64,000 nt of DNA, taken from positions 62,001 through 126,000 of the forward strand of contig NZ_JAQMUE010000064.1 in NCBI RefSeq assembly GCF_028330985.1, given 5' to 3'. This DNA is from Roseofilum reptotaenium CS-1145 (lineage in GTDB: Bacteria > Cyanobacteriota > Cyanobacteriia > Cyanobacteriales > Desertifilaceae). The translations under genes and the position numbers were made by a program. Positions 11,501 to 21,300 of this stretch are shown piece by piece; position 1 is the first letter of the stretch, and each line of letters opens with the position of its first letter. Below the pieces are notes generated by a model that did no database searches, was not told the DNA's origin, and was given only the letters and a program-made list of their open reading frames with translations.

Positions 11501-14500
11501 AATAATAGAAGACTTAACTATCAGTAAAGGGTGGATACTACCAGCAGGAGAATTGATAAATGCCCAAACCATCCTCACCCCATTAGAAAATAAAAGCTAC
11601 CAATTCCAAATATTTTCTCAACAAAAAAACCAAGAGGAACAGAACTGGATACTCCATGCCACAGGAAAAATCCGAACTGCACAAACCGATATAACTCCAA
11701 CCCAAGTCGATCTAGAAAAATACAAAGCAGAGTGTAGTCAACCCATAGAAGTAAAACAACATTATCAACAATCTCGGCAATTCGGGCTTGATTATGGTAG
11801 CAGTTTCCAAGGCATCTGCGAGTTATGGTCTGGTAAAAATAAAGCCTTGGCTCAGATTAAGTTACCTGAAGAATTGATAGCAGAAACAATAGACTATCAC
11901 TTCCATCCCGCATTATTAGATGCAGCGTTGCAGTTAATCGGTCATATATGGCCAGAAGTAGACAGCGATAAAACGTATCTGACAGTAGGGTTAGAGCAGT
12001 TCAAAGTGTATAGTCGTCCAGGGCTTTCTCTTTGGGCTTACGCATCCGCGATCGCGACTGGAGTAGAAGGTCAAGAAAATGTAACCACTCAAGTGACACT
12101 ACTGAGTCCAGAAGGAGCAATCATTGCTACAGTCAAAGGCTTACAGATAAAAGTGGCCAGTAAACAGACTTTACTGGGAACAGAAGGAGAATCAATAACC
12201 AATTGCTTGTATGAAGTCGAATGGAGAACCAAAGGTCTTTTAGGCAGGTTGTTACCTCCTGACTTTTTGCTTGCTCCCGTAGAAGTTTCTGAAAAATCAA
12301 CTCCCAGCCTACAAGAATTAGTCACCCAGATAGATAATACGTCTACCTCAGAAATACAAAGGAAGGTAGACGCATTAAGTGTAGATTATATCGTGCAAGC
12401 CTTGCTATCAATGGGTTGGTCATATAAACCAACAGAGAGCTTCGAGTTAGAGGCAGCAGTCCAACGTTTAGGTATCGTTCCGAGTCAGCGACAGTTATTC
12501 GGGCGTTTGCTACAAATCCTAGCAGAAGTAGGAATACTCCAGCCGAATCAACAACAGTGGGAGGTGCAACAAACCTTAGAGAGAGTTGACCCGACCCAAA
12601 AAAGCCAAAGTTTCCTGAATCAATATCCAGAAGAAGTAGCTGGATTAACCCTATTAGACCGTTGTGCCTCTCAACTAGCAGTTGTGCTACGAGGAGCAAT
12701 AGATCCGGTAGAACTGGTGTTTCCTAAAGGAGATTTGACCACAGCCACCCAATTCTATCAAGACTCACAAGTAACCAAAGTGATGAACGTGATAGTGCAA
12801 AAAACTATCACTCAAGCCATTGAGAAGTTACCACCGAGCCGAGGTATACGGTTATTGGAAATCGGAGCGGGAACAGGAGGGACTACCCGTTATATTTTGC
12901 CCCATCTCAACCCTAACCAAACGGAATATATATTCACGGATATTGGAGCTTTATTCACCACTAAAGCTCAAGAGCAATTCAAGGATTATCGATTCATCAG
13001 CTATCAAACTTTAGATATTGAGGTAGACCCAACCAGCCAAGGATTTACACCTCATCAGTATGATGTCATTATTGCGGCTAATGTCCTTCATGCTACCACC
13101 AATATGAAGCAGACCTTATCCCATGTGCGACAACTGTTAGCACCAGGGGGAATGTTGGTCTTGTATGAAACAACAACACGATCTCGGTTTTCAGATTTAA
13201 TCTTTGGGCTATTAGAAGGATGGTGGAAGTTCACTGATTATGACTTACGATCTGACTACCCTCTATTGAGTCGCCAGCAGTGGAAAAAAGTTTTGAGTGA
13301 AACCGGTTTTACTCAAGTTGTGACTCTACCGGAAGTTGAGAATATGGCAGAAGTATTTGCTCAACAAGGGGTCATTGTCGCCCAAGCAGCTCCAATTACC
13401 TTAGAGTCAACATCATTGACACCGAAGGGCTGGTTGATATTAGCAGACCAAAAAGGAATTGCTCAACAGGTGGCTAGTCAACTCCACGAAGCAGGAGAGG
13501 TTTGTACGTTAGTATTTGCAGGAGAGAATTACCAACAGCTTGCCCCGGAAGAATTTATTATTAATCCTCATAATCCAGAAGAATTTGAGCAACTGATAGA
13601 AGCGGTTGCGACCCAATCCCCCTCGTTATCGGGAGTCGTACAATGTTGGACAACTGAAGCAGGGGTCGATAAAAATCTGAGCGCTGAGGAATTAGAAAAT
13701 TTATCGAAGCTTGGGTGTGGTACGACCTTATCTTTGGTACAAGCCTTAGTCAAAGTCAAATTATCTCGATCGCCTCGGTTATGGTTAGTGACCAATGGTT
13801 CTCAACCCGTACCGTTAAATAATCCAGTCATACCAGGAGTAGCCCAATCTTCACTGTGGGGCATGGGGAAAGTGATTCGCTTAGAATATCCCGATCTAAA
13901 GTGTGTGTGCATAGATTTAGACCCACAGCAGACGATAGAAACTCAAGCTGAGGCACTATTCCAGGAAATCTGGTCGGAGGATAGGGAAGACCAGGTAGCA
14001 TGGCGCGCAGGTGAGCGTTATGTGCCTCGATTGGTGGCTAGTCGTCGTCAGCAAGCTGATGCTACGACTCAAAAGCCTTTATGTTTCCATGAGGATGCTA
14101 CCTATTTGATTACAGAAGGCATGGGAGATTTAGGTTTATTGGTGGCTCGTTGGATGGTAGATAAAGGAGCCAAGCATTTGGTGTTGTTCGGATGCGGTTC
14201 ACTAGATGATACTAACCGTCAAAAAATAACTGAGTTAGAAAGGGCTGGAGTTTCTGTAGTACTGGAACAAGCCGATGTATCGGATCTCGAATCAATGAGC
14301 AGAGTGCTGCACAAAATTGAGCAGTCAAACAGACCACTAACAGGAGTAATCCATTCGGCTGAACTGTTGTCGGATGAAGTTCTACAACACCAGAGTGGAT
14401 CTAGCTTTGAGCAAGTAATGGCATCCCAAGTCAAAGGTGCTTGGCATTTGCATCAATTGACTCAAAACCAACAGTTGGACTTTTTTATATTGTTTTCTTC

Positions 14501-15308
14501 CGTTGCATCTCTGTTGGGTTCACCCGGTCAAGGAAATCATGCTGTAGCCAGTGGATTTCTTGATGGTTTAGCCCATTATCGCCATGCGATGGGATTACCA
14601 GGATTAAGCATTCATTGGGGTTCTTTTTCTCAAGTGGAAGAGGTTGCAGAACCCGGTTTGGAGGTCAATCTACAGAAGCAGGGAATGGGGGTGATATCTC
14701 CAACTCAGGTGCTAGAGTCGCTAGAGCTACTGATGAGTGGTTCGGAGATAGAAGTAGGAGTGCTACCGATTCAGTGGTCAGCTTGGCAGGCAAGAGTCGC
14801 CCAATGGCCTTTTTTGGCAGATTGGCAAGCAACCAACCCAACAACTTCTGAAATATCTCAGTCAGAGTTTCTGTTAAAGTTGAAGGCAACAGCACCTAAC
14901 GAACGTCGCTCGTTATTAGTCGCTCATGTCCGCCGTCAATTTGCTCTAGTTTTAGGGATCAATCATCCTGAATCTATTTCATTAGAGACTGGATTTTTTG
15001 ATTTAGGTATGGATTCTTTGACTTCTGTTGAATTAAGGAATAAGTTGCAGACCAGTTTAGAATGTTCACTGCCGTCTTCTCTAGCTTTTGATTATCCGAA
15101 TCTTCAGGCACTAACCGATCGCCTGGAAGAAACAATAATTCTATCATTAGATGAGGAGAAATCACCATCTGAAACACCATTAGATAAGGATTGTTTAGAG
15201 ATAGAATCTCCAGAAAATATGCTTACTGAAATCCATCAGCTTTCTGAAGAGGAAATTGATATGGCGGTTGACGAAGCGATTGGGGAACTCGATCAACTTT
15301 TACAGTAA
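8514..15308 (+). CDS. Type I PKS B: KS-AT-DH-CMT-KR(inactive)-ACP
   Basis: Second PKS module, 2264 residues, only 5 nt after the previous gene. An N-terminal helical docking segment (residues 10-35, LKALQEMRSRLDAV) precedes the KS (Cys208, His343, His383). AT has Ser660 (GHSVGE) and HAFH at 760-763, so malonyl-CoA. DH has His966 and Asp1136; the usual glycine of HxxxGxxxxP is Asn here. A typical C-methyltransferase lies at about 1390-1620 (LLEIGAGTGG from 1447), predicting alpha-methylation. The KR (about 1860-2060) looks dead: the cofactor motif begins TEG instead of TGG (Glu1868), the catalytic Tyr is His2009 (GQGNHAVAS) and the catalytic Asn is Ser2013, though Ser1996 remains. With no KR activity the DH would lack a substrate, so a beta-keto, alpha-methyl unit is the simplest prediction. 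ACP Ser2168 (GMDSL). The strongly acidic C-terminus (EEEIDMAVDEAIGELDQLLQ) fits a class 2 docking domain. Confidence 0.95.
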   Translation: MNKISQTTEQKFSSKQVLKALQEMRSRLDAVNKAQTEPIAIVGMACRFPGGANDPSTYLNVLHNGIDAITPVPPERWDVNTYYDSDPEVSGKAYTKEGGFIEQVDQFDPLFFGIAPKEAIILDPQYRLLLEVTWEALENAGQTWENLKDSQTSVFMGISTDDYSAVSLMNQNQIGNNISVGNNRSVGVGRISHLLGLQGANIQVDTACSSSLVATHLACQNLRSGESNLALVGGVNLILSPISTIGRCQLKALSPDGRCKTFDAAANGYGQGEGCGVLVLKRLSDAISDGDSILALIRGSAVNHDGPSSGMTVPNKMAQKKVIQQALANAKLEPHQISYLEAHGTGTSLGDPIEIEALAEVYCKNRPADRPLIVGSVKTNIGHLEAAAGVSSLMKVILALQHQEIPPHLHFQKPNPYVDWDRLPIKIPTSLMPWSCEGKPRLAGVSSFGMGGTNAHVIIEEAPSQVKTQNVIERPIHLLTLSAKTEKALDDLVNSYQSYLETNPDVVLADVCYTASTGRAHFNYRLGVIASELTELRVKLLGWKTQKQLVGVFSGQPNSEEPKIAFLFTGQGSQYVNMGRQLYEQAPTFRQALEECDRILQPYLEVPLLDIIYPKETKPSSSDLLDQTAYTQPTLFAIEYALCKLWESWGVQPDVVMGHSVGEYVAATVAGAFSLEDGLKLIAMRGKLMQQLPSGGQMVSVMASESQVTEAIQADNSQVTIAAVNGPESTVISGESAAIAKICSVFEGVGIKTKQLQVSHAFHSPLMEPMLTEFEAVAKEISYNPPKIPLISNVTGTEVGTEITTAQYWVAHVRQPVRFAQSMKTLEEQGYEAFLEIGPKPILLGMGRQCVTEDVGEWLPSLRPGVDEWQQMLSSLGQLYVKGVKIDWSGFDSDYSRQKVALPTYPFQRERCWIETNHNVNFWSKQQLSTDQNFHPLLGQKLNCASEQHIFSSQIGENSPNYLSHHRIFNQAVFPATGYLEIARAAGSYQLKKSHIIIEDLTISKGWILPAGELINAQTILTPLENKSYQFQIFSQQKNQEEQNWILHATGKIRTAQTDITPTQVDLEKYKAECSQPIEVKQHYQQSRQFGLDYGSSFQGICELWSGKNKALAQIKLPEELIAETIDYHFHPALLDAALQLIGHIWPEVDSDKTYLTVGLEQFKVYSRPGLSLWAYASAIATGVEGQENVTTQVTLLSPEGAIIATVKGLQIKVASKQTLLGTEGESITNCLYEVEWRTKGLLGRLLPPDFLLAPVEVSEKSTPSLQELVTQIDNTSTSEIQRKVDALSVDYIVQALLSMGWSYKPTESFELEAAVQRLGIVPSQRQLFGRLLQILAEVGILQPNQQQWEVQQTLERVDPTQKSQSFLNQYPEEVAGLTLLDRCASQLAVVLRGAIDPVELVFPKGDLTTATQFYQDSQVTKVMNVIVQKTITQAIEKLPPSRGIRLLEIGAGTGGTTRYILPHLNPNQTEYIFTDIGALFTTKAQEQFKDYRFISYQTLDIEVDPTSQGFTPHQYDVIIAANVLHATTNMKQTLSHVRQLLAPGGMLVLYETTTRSRFSDLIFGLLEGWWKFTDYDLRSDYPLLSRQQWKKVLSETGFTQVVTLPEVENMAEVFAQQGVIVAQAAPITLESTSLTPKGWLILADQKGIAQQVASQLHEAGEVCTLVFAGENYQQLAPEEFIINPHNPEEFEQLIEAVATQSPSLSGVVQCWTTEAGVDKNLSAEELENLSKLGCGTTLSLVQALVKVKLSRSPRLWLVTNGSQPVPLNNPVIPGVAQSSLWGMGKVIRLEYPDLKCVCIDLDPQQTIETQAEALFQEIWSEDREDQVAWRAGERYVPRLVASRRQQADATTQKPLCFHEDATYLITEGMGDLGLLVARWMVDKGAKHLVLFGCGSLDDTNRQKITELERAGVSVVLEQADVSDLESMSRVLHKIEQSNRPLTGVIHSAELLSDEVLQHQSGSSFEQVMASQVKGAWHLHQLTQNQQLDFFILFSSVASLLGSPGQGNHAVASGFLDGLAHYRHAMGLPGLSIHWGSFSQVEEVAEPGLEVNLQKQGMGVISPTQVLESLELLMSGSEIEVGVLPIQWSAWQARVAQWPFLADWQATNPTTSEISQSEFLLKLKATAPNERRSLLVAHVRRQFALVLGINHPESISLETGFFDLGMDSLTSVELRNKLQTSLECSLPSSLAFDYPNLQALTDRLEETIILSLDEEKSPSETPLDKDCLEIESPENMLTEIHQLSEEEIDMAVDEAIGELDQLLQ

Positions 15309-15357
15309 ATTAGATAAAGTTGCTTATTTTTAATTAATAGTATTAGGAGAAATAAAG

Positions 15358-18300
15358 ATGGAACTTAACGCATCCCAAAAGCTCTCAAATGAGCAACGTC
15401 TACTGCTAAAACTTAAACAAGCAACTGCAAAAATACAAGAAATTAGAGCAGCCGCTACAGAGCCAATAGCCATTATTGGTATGAGTTGTCGGTTCCCTGG
15501 AGGTGCATCTACTCCAGAAGGCTTCTGGGATATTTTACAAAATGGAGTAGATGCGATCGCTGAAGTCCCAAAAGACCGATGGGATCTTGATAATTATTAC
15601 AACCCAGACCCAGACACTCCTGGCAAAATGCACAGTCCCTATGGAGGGTTTATTGACCAAGTAAAGGAGTTTGATGCCAATTTTTTTGGTATCTCTCCTA
15701 AAGAAACCATTCATTTAGATCCTCAACATAGATTACTCTTAGAAGTCAGTTGGGAAGCTCTAGAGCATTCAGGAAAGAATCCGCAACAACTTAAAGGGAG
15801 TCAAACCGGTGTATTTGTTGGTATTTGTAGCAGTGATTATAGCCACCGTATATTGAGTCACGGTCTAGAACAAATTGATGCTTACATAAGTTCGGGTAAT
15901 TCTCACAGTACAGCATCAGGGCGAATTTCTTATATGCTGGGGCTAGTTGGGCCTAACTTAGTCGTAGACACAGCTTGCTCCTCTTCATTAGTTAGTATCC
16001 ATTTAGCTTGTTCGAGTTTAAGGAATCAAGAGTGCAATCTAGCTCTAGCAGGAGGGGTGAATCTATTACTATCTCCAGAGGTTAGCATCGCCCTGTCTCA
16101 GGGTCGTATGCTATCGGTGGATGGTCGGTGCAAGACCTTTGATGCTTCAGCAAATGGTTATGTGCGTGGAGATGGATGTGGGATTATTGTATTAAAGCGC
16201 CTCAGTGATGCAGTGGCCAATCGAGATAATGTTCTGGCAGTAATTCGTGGAACGGCTATGAATCAAGACGGACCGAGTAGTGGCTTGACAGTACCTAATG
16301 GTCCGTCTCAAGTTGCTGTTATCCGTCAAGCTTTGGCCAATGGAGGAGTAGACCCAGCAGAGGTTAGTTATATTGAAGCTCATGGTACAGGAACTTCCTT
16401 GGGAGACCCTATGGAAGTGGAAGCTCTAGGATCGGTATTTGGCAAAACCCACTCTCAAGAGCACCCTTTAATCCTGGGTTCAGCTAAAACGAATATTGGT
16501 CATACTGAAGGAGCAGCAGGAGTTGCAGGCTTGATAAAATTAGTTCTACAACTGCAACATCAACAAATCGCACCATCCCTACATTTTAATCAACCGAATC
16601 CTTATATTAATTGGTCTCAGTTACCCGTAAAAGTCTCAACTCAACTCACTCCTTGGCAAACCAATGGAAAAACTCGTATAGCAGGAGTGAGTTCCTTTGG
16701 TTTTAGTGGGACGAATGCTCATATAATATTAGAAGAAGCACCAAGAGAAGATAATTGGCAACTGGCAACTGGCAACAGTGAAGATGATTTAGAACGGGCA
16801 GCTCATCTATTAACTCTCTCCGCCAAAACTGAAACTGCTCTTAGTGATTTAGTCAATAATTATCAAAATTATATAACTATTTATCCGGAATTAGAGGTGG
16901 CTGATATCTGCTATACCGCTAATATAGGTCGTGCCCACTTCCACCACAGACTAGCAATCCTTGCAGACAACCAATCAGAATTAGTGGAGAAACTCCGACA
17001 GTACAAAAAACGAGAAGAAGTCCCCGGAATTTACTCAGGAGAACTGATCAATAACACCACGATCCCCCAAATCGCGTTCCTCTTCACAGGACAAGGTTCT
17101 CAATATGTGAATATGGGAAGACAGTTGTATCAAACAGCCCTCCCTTTTCGTGAAGCAATTCACCAATGTGAAGACATTCTGAGTCGTGTCGAAATTTTCC
17201 AGGACACTTCATTACGAGATATTCTCTATCCAGAAAGCATAGATGAGTCGAATGCATCCCGACTAAACCAAACAGCCTATACCCAGCCGGCTTTGTTTGC
17301 TATAGAATATGCTTTGTATCAACTGTGGCAATCCTGGGGAATTAAACCAGATGTCGTCATGGGTCATAGTGTGGGTGAATATGTAGCAGCAACGGTAGCG
17401 AGAGTATTTAGTTTAGAGGATGGTTTGAAATTAATTGCTGCCCGGGGAAGGTTAATGCAAAAATTACCAACTGGCGGGGAGATGGTTTCAGTAATGGCAT
17501 CAGAGTCGGTGGTGAAAGCGGCGATCGCTGCCCATCCAGAACTATCGATAGCAGCTATCAACGGACCAGAAAGTATAGTTATTTCGGGTAACTCTATGGC
17601 CATCAAAGCCATGGTCAACAGCCTGGAATCAGCCGGCATCAAAACCAAACAACTGCAAGTCTCCCATGCCTTCCATTCATCATTGATGGAACCGATGTTG
17701 GCAGAATTTGAAGCGATCGCCAATCAACTGACCTACCATCAACCCACAATACCAGTAATCTCTAACCTTACAGGAACCAAGGCAGACAACGCGATTGCCT
17801 CCGCACAATATTGGGTGAGTCACGTGCGCCAACCTGTAAGGTTTGCTCAAGGAATGAAGGAGTTAAACCAGCAAGGCTGTACAACTTTCCTAGAAATTGG
17901 CCCCAAACCCATTTTGTTGGGAATGGGAAGACAATGTTTACCAGAAGAGGTAGGTGTGTGGTTACCATCGTTGCGTCCTGGAGTGGATGAATGGCAACAG
18001 ATGCTTTCAAGTTTAGGACAGTTGTATGTACAGGGAGCTAAAGTAGATTGGTTAGGATTTGACCAAAACTATAACCGGGAGAAAGTAGTTTTGCCGACCT
18101 ATCCATTCCAAAGAGAAAAATACTGGATAGAAATCAACAATAGCTACCAACAAAAACTGCATTTATCAACAACACAATATTTGCACCCATTACTAGGAGA
18201 AAAGCTAGAACTAGCGGGAATAGAAGATCAACATCGTTTTCAATCCGACCTAGGCGCTCAATCTCCAGACTACTTGAATCACCACCAAGTCTTTGATCAG

Positions 18301-21300
18301 GCTCTATTTCCGGGTACAGGCTATCTAGAAATGGCAATGGCAGTGGGAAAAAATCTCTTCAGCTCCCAAGAACAAGTCGTCGTTTCTGATGTGGCGATCG
18401 CGCAAGGGTTGATCCTACCAGGAACAGAACTTAAGAAGGTACAGACAGTCGTCAGTCTTTTAGACAATAATAGTTACAAGTTTGAAATATTTAGCGCATC
18501 AGAAGCTGGGAATCAACAGGTGCGACAATGGAAATTGCACAGTGAAGGAAAAATATATCCCCAGCCCATTGCTAAAAGCCGAGCTAAAATTGACCTCGAA
18601 CAATACAAAAGAGACTGTAGTCAAGCAATAGAAGTCCAAAAACATTATCAACTCTGTGGGTCAACCGGTTTAAAGCACGGAAGAAGTTTCCAAGGACTCA
18701 AACAGTTGTGGAAAGGTGAAGGCAAAGCCCTCGCGGAAATAGCCTTGCCGGAGGAGTTAATAGGAGAGGTAACAAACTATCATATACATCCAGCCTTATT
18801 AGATGTAGCGATACAAATCACGGGTCATGCTCTGGGCAACATAGAAACAGGCGATAAAACCTATCTACCAGTAGGGGTAGAGAAATTGAAGCTGTATCGT
18901 CAGGCAATAAGTCAAGCATGGGCGATCGCCGAAATACCAGAAAACAGCTTAACAGCCGATATTTTCCTCGTAGATAATCAGGGAACTGTGGTAGCCGAGC
19001 TGGAGGGATTAAGGATAATGGTTACAACAACCGATACCCTCCTCAAAAGTCTGCAACCAGATATCAGCCATTGGTATTATCAAATCCACTGGCAAGCCCA
19101 AGCCCTATCCTCAACGCACCCATCAACAGCAAGCAGCAAATGGTTAGTCTTGACAGAAGAGACTCAACTACTAGAAGCACTCCAACACAAAGGTCACGAG
19201 TGCATTAAAGTCTCACCAGGACAGACCTATAAGCAGCTAAGTCTACAACACTATCAAATCAATCCCACCAGCGAGGAGCAATTTCAGCAACTGCTAGAGG
19301 AAAATCCAGGGATTACAGGCGTTGTACATTTGTGGGGAATGCAGCCATCAGCAAACAAAGATAACTTAGAATTAGAGAAAATCCAAGAAAATAGCTGTGC
19401 GGCAGCGCTGCATTTAGTACAAGCAATCCTCAAGAGCAAAGACGGAACCATACCACAGCTATGGTTAGTAACTCAAGGAACCCAGAGCGTCAAAACAGAC
19501 TCCGAAGTTATTAACCCTGAGTATGGAAGTTTATGGGGACTAGGAGGAGTAATTGCTCAAGAACACTTAGAGTTTAGGTGTAAACGCTTCGACTGTGATC
19601 CAGAAGCAAGTATTAATGAAAACTTAGATTTCCTAGTCGATGAACTCCTATCAGAAGATGTAGAAGAGCAAATAGCAATACGTCAGGGAAGTCGCTATGT
19701 CGCCAGACTCGAACAAAAACCACAGCAACAATCCATGAGTTCGCCAGGGCAACCGGTGCAATTAAAACTAGCAGAATACGGAGTGATAGACAACCTCAGT
19801 TGGCAGCCAATGCAGCGTCGTCTTCCTGAAGCCAATGAAGTCGAAATTGAGGTAGCGGCAGTAGGACTAAACTTCCGAGACGTGCTTAATGCCCTCGGAT
19901 TACTCCAAGATTACTATGCCGAACACCTGGGCATTACCAGTTCCAAACAACTCACCTTTGGCTTGGAATGTACAGGAATAATCTCTGCTGTCGGAGCAGA
20001 AGTCTCACAATGGCAAGTAGGAGACGAAGTAATTACAAATATGGTTCACGATGGCTTCAGCAGCTTCACCATTACCCTAGCTGAATATCTCATCCCCAAG
20101 CCGAAACCCATGAGTTTCAGCGAAGCAGCCACCTTACCAGTAACATTTTCTACGGCTTACTACGCATTAGAGAAGTTAGCCAAAATTCAACCTGGAGAAC
20201 GAGTATTAATTCATGCAGCAGCAGGAGGCGTAGGGCAAGCCGCAGTACAAATAGCTCAACGGGCAGGAGCCGAAATTTTTGCCACAGCTAGTCCGCCCAA
20301 ATGGGAGTTTCTCAAGTCCCTAGGCATCAAACATATTATGAACTCCCGCACCCTAGATTTTGCTGACCAAGTTATGGAGCTTACTGGAGGAGGGGGAGTA
20401 GATATAGTCCTCAATAGCCTCAACGGAGAGTACATTCCCAAGAATTTAGAAATATTAGCTCCTCAAGGAAGATTTGTGGAAATTGGAAAAATTGGGATTT
20501 GGGGGGAACAGCAAGTCAAAGAAAAACGACCAGATATCAGCTATTTCCCCTTTGATTTAGGAGAAGTATTCCAACAACAACCCAAAGTAGTCACTCAGTT
20601 GTCAGAGGAAGTAATCCACAGATCGAACCAAGGAGAACTTGTTGCCCTACCTCACAAGGTATTTGCCAGCACACAAATTACAGAAGCCTTCCGGTATATG
20701 CAACAAGCTAAGAACATCGGCAAGGTAGTTGTGGAGATGCCACAAGTTTCTATCGAGCCAAAGTCCATCCAATCAGAAGCAAGTTATTTGATTACAGGAG
20801 GATTAGGAGCCTTAGGATTGGAAGTAGCCCAATGGTTGGTAAAACAGGGGGCCAAGCATCTAGTCTTGAGCAGCCGTCGCGCTCCCAGTGAAACAGCACA
20901 ACAAATCATAGGCAACTTACAAACAGATGGAGCTTCTGTGGATATCTTATTAGGGAATATTTCCCGTCAAGAAGATGTCGCCAAAACTTTAGAGGCAATA
21001 TCAACATCATTCCCCCCACTCAAAGGAGTGATTCATGCCGCTGGAGTATTGGATGATGGGGTACTTCAACAGATGAGTTGGGAACGGTTTACCACAGTAA
21101 TGGCACCCAAGGTTCAAGGAACTTGGCATTTGCATCAATTCACCAAAGATTTACCCTTAGATTTCTTTGTCTGCTTTTCCTCTGTAGCTTCGATTTTGGG
21201 GGGGCCTGGCCAAGGAAATTATGCTGCGGCCAATTCTTTTATGGATGCATTAGCTCACTATCGTCGAGGTCTAGGATTACCAGGGTTGAGTATCAACTGG

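Noticed and set aside
12343-12699. 118-codon - strand frame within PKS B
   Set aside because: Antisense to the continuous PKS coding frame and without recognisable features.
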